Assembly (NCBI GenBank): GCA_028583415.1
Contig: CM053268.1
Coordinates: 21,623,923-21,687,922 of the forward strand
Source: Protea cynaroides
Lineage: Eukaryota > Streptophyta > Magnoliopsida > Proteales > Proteaceae
Direction: 5' to 3'
DNA length: 64,000 bases
Shown: positions 59,597 through 64,000 of the stretch, piece by piece
Layout of the letters: every line of letters begins with the position of its first letter
How positions within the stretch are numbered: position 1 is the stretch's first letter
Translations under genes and position numbers: made by a program
The notes under the pieces: model-generated
The model's database searches: none
What the model saw: only the letters and a program-made list of their open reading frames with translations
What the model was told of the DNA's origin: nothing

Positions 59597-60010
59597 ATGG
59601 CATCTGATAGAACACCGATTGGCATTGATCCAAGGAGCCACTTTTGCAAGTCCAGTTCCATCTTCTACAGCAAGTGGAAACCCATAGCCCTTCCCTCCAA
59701 TGAATCCCTGGATGTCACTACCTTCATCTCCTCCCCTGCCCACAATGGTAAGATCGCTTTCATCGATGCCTCCGAGGGTCACTACCTCACCGTCCAACTC
59801 TGGCGTGCGGTTGATTCCGTAGCCTGTTTCAAATTTCTGTTCGCCTTTGTCTTTGTCTCCGTTGCTCCACTGACATGCTAACCTACGCCAACCCACTTGG
59901 ATCTTTAATTGTGGAGATTTCTAAGCAAAACCCAGTTGCCGAGCAATTTCAGACTAACAAAATTCTTTTCTCCTCGAAACTATCAAAACACAGAGTACTC
60001 TTGGGCGATT
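59597..60010 (+). pseudogene. 4-coumarate:CoA ligase-like gene fragment (captured exon)
   Basis: From ATG 59,597 the frame reads IDPRSHFCKSSSIFYSKWKP, then IALPSNESLDVTTFISSPAH, NGKIAFIDASEGHYLTVQLW and RAVDSVA. This is the N-terminal portion of plant 4CL-like acyl-CoA synthetases (adenylate-forming superfamily, peroxisomal OPCL/4CLL clade). The frame then fails (stop at 59,879-59,881), while a later block (ANPLGSLIVEISKQNPVAEQ) resembles the following part of the same family in another register. No AMP-binding motif or C-terminal domain is present, so it cannot be a working enzyme. It lies inside the 2.0-kb Mutator-like element. Confidence 0.8.
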
Positions 60011-60685
60011 AGATCCATTAGGGAAAAAGCATCAAAATTCTTTTAATCACTGCCGATTTCGCCGTCAAACAGGTTTGTGTTGATGCTGTCACGGCCATAG
60101 CTTTCCAAATCACTAAGCCCCCATTCTCTGTGTTCTTGAAGCCCTTAATTAAGGCTCTCCTGCGTTCCTTGGGGTTGGGTTGGTAAGTGCAGCAATCGGT
60201 GCACGTGAACATACAACAATCGTCAAGCACTGGAATCGCCATCGCCGTGAATTCAAATCTATGAGAATGAGTTGATCGCTGTCATAGGAATTCAAAGAAC
60301 CACAAAAATGAATACGCATTCGTCATCGTGAACTCAAAAAACCACAGGATTGAATCGATATCAATTGCCATGAAAAAAAAAAAAAAAAAAACCGGATCGA
60401 TCTGAGTCACCATGAACTGAAAAGTAACAAAAAAATATCTCCGTCCCTTTGGTCGGAATCCCACCTGGGACAACCATCCCTGCCCTGTTGCTTGTATCCT
60501 CCACCGATGAAAAATAGGTTGCATGAGAGAAATTGAATTCGGAAATCTGTGAAGCTTGAGAAAAAAATTGGGATTTTTATTGGACAAGGGTACTATAGTC
60601 TTAAAAAAAATTCATAATTTCTCCCGTTAGTTTTTAATTCTCACAACTTAACGGTGTGGACTATATTTATAAAACTTTGTTTCAG

Positions 60686-60915
60686 GTTCTCCCGCCTGAG
60701 TTTGGGGGGGAGACTTGGCGGCTCGGATGGATGGCCGTCACCTGACTCTCAGGTGGATTCGAGTCCTCCATTCAAGCCGACACCCCTGTCAGCTCAGCTT
60801 GTTGGCTCGGGTGTCGGCTCGGATGGAGGGCTCGGATCCACCCGAGAGCCAGGTGGCGGCCATCCATCCGGGCCGCCAAGTCTCCCACCCATCAGGCGGG
60901 AGAGGATATGGATCC
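60686..60915. mobile_element. Foldback element, 230 bp, nested in the Mutator-like element
   Basis: The two halves are inverted copies about 100 bases long: TCTCCCGCCTGA...GGAGACTTGGCGGC...GGATGGATGGCCG...GCCGACACCC on the left, and the same read in reverse complement on the right. DNA or RNA from it would form one long GC-rich hairpin. TTGTTTCAG is repeated exactly at 60,677-60,685 and 60,916-60,924 (9 bp). It sits in the right TIR of the surrounding element and so inserted later. Confidence 0.88.
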
Positions 60916-61013
60916 TTGTTTCAGAGGTAGTCCGTGTATCTTTGTCAAGAAGGTAATTCTATGTAGTTAAACTAATTTTCAACTGGGTGTCTAAGTAAAT
61001 TCCCTTAAAAAAA

Positions 61014-61903
61014 TTATTGGGATCTGTTATGTATGAGAAGTTGAGAACCTGTTCCTACAATTTTTTTTAACACTGAGATTTATAGAGAATGATGTGTAAA
61101 ACACATAGTATGGTCTCCTACATGCGAGCCCGTAATTCTGCAACTACCCGTTGCAGTTAGTTTAGAACATAAACCAAGTATTTTACCCACAAAAAAAAAA
61201 AAAAAAGAACATAGACTATGTAGACATATCCACATAATCATTTAGTCATGGTTGTCAAATTTCAAATCTTAATTCTTCATGTGTCATTATAATGTTCTGA
61301 AACTGGTTTGACAATGTATATTCTGTTTGTGACACCATGTGAACAGCGGGGTCCACCGAAAAAATGAAAGAAAAGTAACAAATATGGTGGAAAGGGTTTG
61401 AACTTTCAAGTGTAAGCATGATATAACCTTTTTCTATGAAACAGAATGGCTTGATTAGAACACAACCTGTTTAATAAACTGGTGAACAAAATATGATGTC
61501 TCACAAAAAGGATACCATTAAGAACCCCCAAACTTGAGCATGATACAACATGACAGTTGCTCCAGTAAACAAGATAAGGTTAGATGGAATTATGGATCAA
61601 CGTTGAGATTTGATAGGTTCAAAAAGAAAATCGAAAACTAATCCAAATATTGCCTTCTCAATTATATGGCTTACCATGTGAGTTTCTTAGCAGGAAATGC
61701 TAACCTTAGATAAAAATATACATAAAGCCTTGAGTTTAAATACACATTAGTTGCGTAGATGGAAATAACTAGTGAAAAAGAAAACAAGGAGTAGAAAGAA
61801 GAAGAAAAACACCAAGAAGAAGAAGAAGAAGAAGAAAGAAGAAAACGACTACGAGAAACTCACTCTCTCTCTTTCTCTCTACAACTTGCAGATCTGACGC
61901 CAT
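61014..61903. other. Intergenic, 3' flank of the DUF1685 gene
   Basis: AT-rich sequence with a GAAGAA run at about 61,797-61,843. It includes the 3' UTR of the minus-strand gene. Nothing else recognised. Confidence 0.5.
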
Positions 61904-61983
61904 TCAATAAGATTGCCTTACAGAACAAGCTACGGCTTGTGCCCAGTGCCTCAACTTTGTCTTGACTTGTTTAGGATTATCTC
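61904..61983 (-). CDS. DUF1685 gene, terminal exon
   Basis: An 80-nt exon completing the split Gly and encoding DNPKQVKTKLRHWAQAVACS then VRQSY and TGA. The acceptor TTCTGCAG lies just right of 61,983 in the + coordinates. It falls outside long open frames and was found from the conserved C-terminal motif. Confidence 0.92.
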
Positions 61984-64000
61984 CTGCAGAATGTTAAATA
62001 AGCAAATAAAAATGTTTAATCACTTTGTAAAAATGACTATTCTTCATTCATATAAAGTAGTAATAACGAAACTGTCTTTCATTCCTAACCACTTTGTAAG
62101 CACCAGGAAAACACTTTTAAAAACTCTAGTGTTGTGTTAGAGGAGTCATGATTCTAAAGATAAGGCAGCCAAGAGATGAAACTTTCTCCTTAGTGTTCCT
62201 CATTCTTGTATATTATAGAGAAGGAATGTAAGATGAGCCATCACAGTGCATACATGGATTGAAACTTTTGATATAACAATTTACATGTTAAAAAAATTTT
62301 CAATGTTTATTTTCAAGTGGTAAAATATAATGATCTAAGAAGACAAAACATTAGAAAATTTTTTAATATGTAAATTGTTATTTTTTAATTTTAAGGCATA
62401 ACAAATGGAGCCTTCATTTCTTTTTTTTTTTTTTAATGAAAATAAAACTTTTAATTAATGAGAAAATAAAGTACTAATTGGGTATGAAAAAATATGTATA
62501 TATTTTTTAAAAATATTATCATTAAATGACCATGCCTCTTTATATTATACTTCCAACTGTTATTGGATCATAATCTAACCTACAGCGAAGGTCAAAAAAA
62601 TTATTATTATTATCATTTTTTTTTGGTAATAAGGTCTAAAAATTATTGGCACCTGCTTTGGAGGGCATCTCATTCCTATATGTCAGCTATGATTGGGCCA
62701 ATAAATTATTGGCACTGCTTTGTAGGGCATCTCATTTATTGACACCTGCTTTGCAGGGCATCTCATTCCAACATGTCAGCTATTATTGGGTCAAAAAATT
62801 ATTGGCACCTCCTTTGTAGGGCATCTCATTCCTATATGCCAGCTATAATTGGGTACTTCAGTTAGAACTTAAAACCCAAATAAAGTAGATATTTTGTAGG
62901 GTATCCCATTCCTATATGTAAGCTATAATTAGGGGTAGTTCAGTTAGAACTCAAATTAAGTAGAGACATCATCAAATCATGGCTGTTCACTTTTAAATCT
63001 GTCTTCTCCATATGTCAATATAATTGAAAATTATTTTACACAGTGCATAACTGTCTAGGACACCGATTGAGCAATATGGTCCTCCAAAAACTATGAAAAG
63101 GGTTTCAACTGCAAGCATGATGTAACCTTTTCTAAATAACACAAAATGGGAACCCTTAGAAAACTCGAGCATGATGGATATCAAATAATAGGAACAACAA
63201 AAAGAACAATGGAGGGAATTTTTTTGTCAGCTGATCAAGTATCTGAAACTATCGATCGAAGTCCACCAACCAATATGCATAAAATCCGTCCTTATTTATG
63301 AATTGACTGTATAGGGTAATGATCTCCTTCTCAATTCACTGTATGTATTTGTAATTTTTTGTGATCTCACTATCATTTATATTTAGTGGATCCCATACTT
63401 TAGTAGGGGGTCTCATACTATATCGACAATGATGGGATCCCTGACTGATACTGTTCGATACCCATATCAATAGCATGAATTAAAGAGAAAGAGGAGAGAG
63501 AGAAACCTGGGTTGTGGATCTTCCAAGAATCAAAGTCGCTCCTTGGGCTCCCTACAGATGAAGAGGGGCTTTTAACAGAAGAACCCCTTGGAGTAGAGAC
63601 AGGGCTAGGTGAATATCCTAAATATTTATTACCAGCAGGGGTTTCCAGTGATGAGGAAGACGAAAAAGAGAACTGCCTATTTATAGCAAAATACAAATCA
63701 AGAGCTGGCAATGTATTACACAGGCTTTGTCCATCTTCCTCATTGAATCCAAACCCAAGTTCTATAGACCCTTTAAGATCACAAAGATCTTCATCTGTCA
63801 ACCCAATAAACCCAGCATCTGATTCCTCAAACCCATTCTTTCGCCGGAGTATCTGCCTGCGCCGCCTCTCCCATGCAGCATCACGTCGTGTCTCGTACAT
63901 GGAAAGCTGTTTTGTAAGTCGCTTCTTGTTCTTCCACATTGGCCCTACAAGCTCTAGCTTCTCCAACTCCTCCTCCATCTCTTCTGAATCTGAAGATGAC
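61904..64000 (-). CDS. DUF1685-family protein, partial at the right edge
   Basis: Two exons on the - strand: from the window edge down to 63,507 (donor CCCAG|GTTTCT) and 61,983-61,904 (acceptor TTCTGCAG, stop TGA). They join in frame as HNPG-DNPKQVKTKLRHWAQ. Conserved family motifs are LTDEDLCDLKGSIELGFGF, LPALDLYFAINRQFS and the C-terminal KTKLRHWAQAVACSVRQ. A Ser-rich linker (about residues 103-145 from Met 63,978) lies between. The frame stays open upstream of Met 63,978 with SSSDSEE, so the true start may be outside. The function of this plant family is not established; the protein is probably soluble and has no membrane segment. The intron is 1,523 bp. Confidence 0.92.
62630..62960. repeat. 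Minisatellite in the DUF1685 intron, about 60-bp unit
   Basis: Four to five copies of a unit with ATTATTGGCACCTGCTTTG, AGGGCATCTCATTCCTATAT and GTCAGCTATAATTGGG. The copies have indels, and one is truncated after CTCATTTATTGACACC. Nearly the whole array lies in the 1.5-kb intron of the DUF1685 gene. Confidence 0.88.
63507..64000 (-). CDS. DUF1685 gene, upstream exon (partial)
   Basis: Encodes MWKNKKRLTKQLSMYETRRD and the LTDEDL core, then the Ser/Pro-rich linker ending SWKIHNPG. The splice donor is at 63,505-63,506. The exon continues past the right edge. Confidence 0.92.

Larger units (their letters stand above)
58997..61004. mobile_element. Mutator-like element carrying a gene fragment (Pack-MULE type), 2.0 kb
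   Basis: Left terminus GGAAAATTTACTTAGACACC and right terminus in reverse complement GGGAATTTACTTAGACACCC. Imperfect similarity of the two ends continues for about 140 bp once the nested foldback at 60,686 is removed. Flanks TTAAAGAAA (58,988-58,996) and TTAAAAAAA (61,005-61,013) match at 8 of 9, a Mutator-type 9-bp duplication in A-rich DNA. No transposase is encoded; the cargo is part of a 4CL-like gene. Confidence 0.75.

Noticed and set aside
59477..59896. Minus-strand 139-codon frame over the 4CL-like fragment
   Set aside because: It is the shadow of the + strand coding sequence, which has the recognisable family motifs.

Overview
This is plant nuclear DNA from a flowering plant. The host genes carry spliceosomal introns, the conserved genes are plant families (a GTG/COLD1-type membrane protein, a PORR-domain organelle splicing factor, a DUF1685 protein), and the repeats are plant types (hAT elements, copia remnants, an RTE LINE with a TTG tail, Au-type SINEs). 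Very long repeat-filled introns suggest a woody species with a large genome. I cannot place it more precisely from sequence alone.

Layout. (1) From the left edge to 46,287 on the + strand runs the 3' part of one gene for a GTG1/GTG2/COLD1-type protein (Golgi-pH-regulator family). Nine exons totalling 862 coding bases encode the last 286 residues, spread over 43.7 kb. The N-terminal exons lie left of the window. Its introns hold three large hAT elements with degenerate transposase genes, all antisense to the host gene (about 5.3-10.8, 14.8-20.0 and 39.2-44.4 kb). They also hold smaller non-autonomous relatives, L1 and RTE LINE remnants, copia and possible gypsy pieces, an Au-SINE with a perfect 14-bp target duplication, and a dead retro-copy of ribosomal protein L21. 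(2) 46.3-49.9 kb is intergenic and has several local duplications. (3) 49,974-51,164 (+) is a complete intronless PORR-domain gene. (4) 51.2-61.9 kb is a transposon cluster. It holds two non-autonomous hAT elements with exact 8-bp target duplications, a long-TIR element in a TA microsatellite, a MITE filled with about 545 bp of ACC/CCA repeat, and a 2.0-kb Mutator-like element that carries a fragment of a 4-coumarate:CoA-ligase-like gene and has a 230-bp foldback element nested in its right TIR. (5) 61,904 to the right edge on the - strand is a DUF1685-family gene; its last two exons are visible.

Target-site duplications could be read for many elements, which fixes their ends to the base: GGCATGCA, GCTGGGGG, GTGCATAT, CTTTTCTT, CTTGAAAC and GTATCAGA for hAT elements, 9-bp duplications for the Mutator-like and foldback elements, and 14 bp for the SINE. 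None of the transposase genes is intact, so any movement now would need a source elsewhere in the genome.

The three host genes share no obvious pathway. I found no CRISPR array, rRNA gene or convincing functional tRNA. The most interesting points are the antisense hAT load of one gene, a tandem duplication that creates a second 3' splice site before a host exon, the gene-carrying Mutator-like element, and the duplicated region upstream of the PORR gene.
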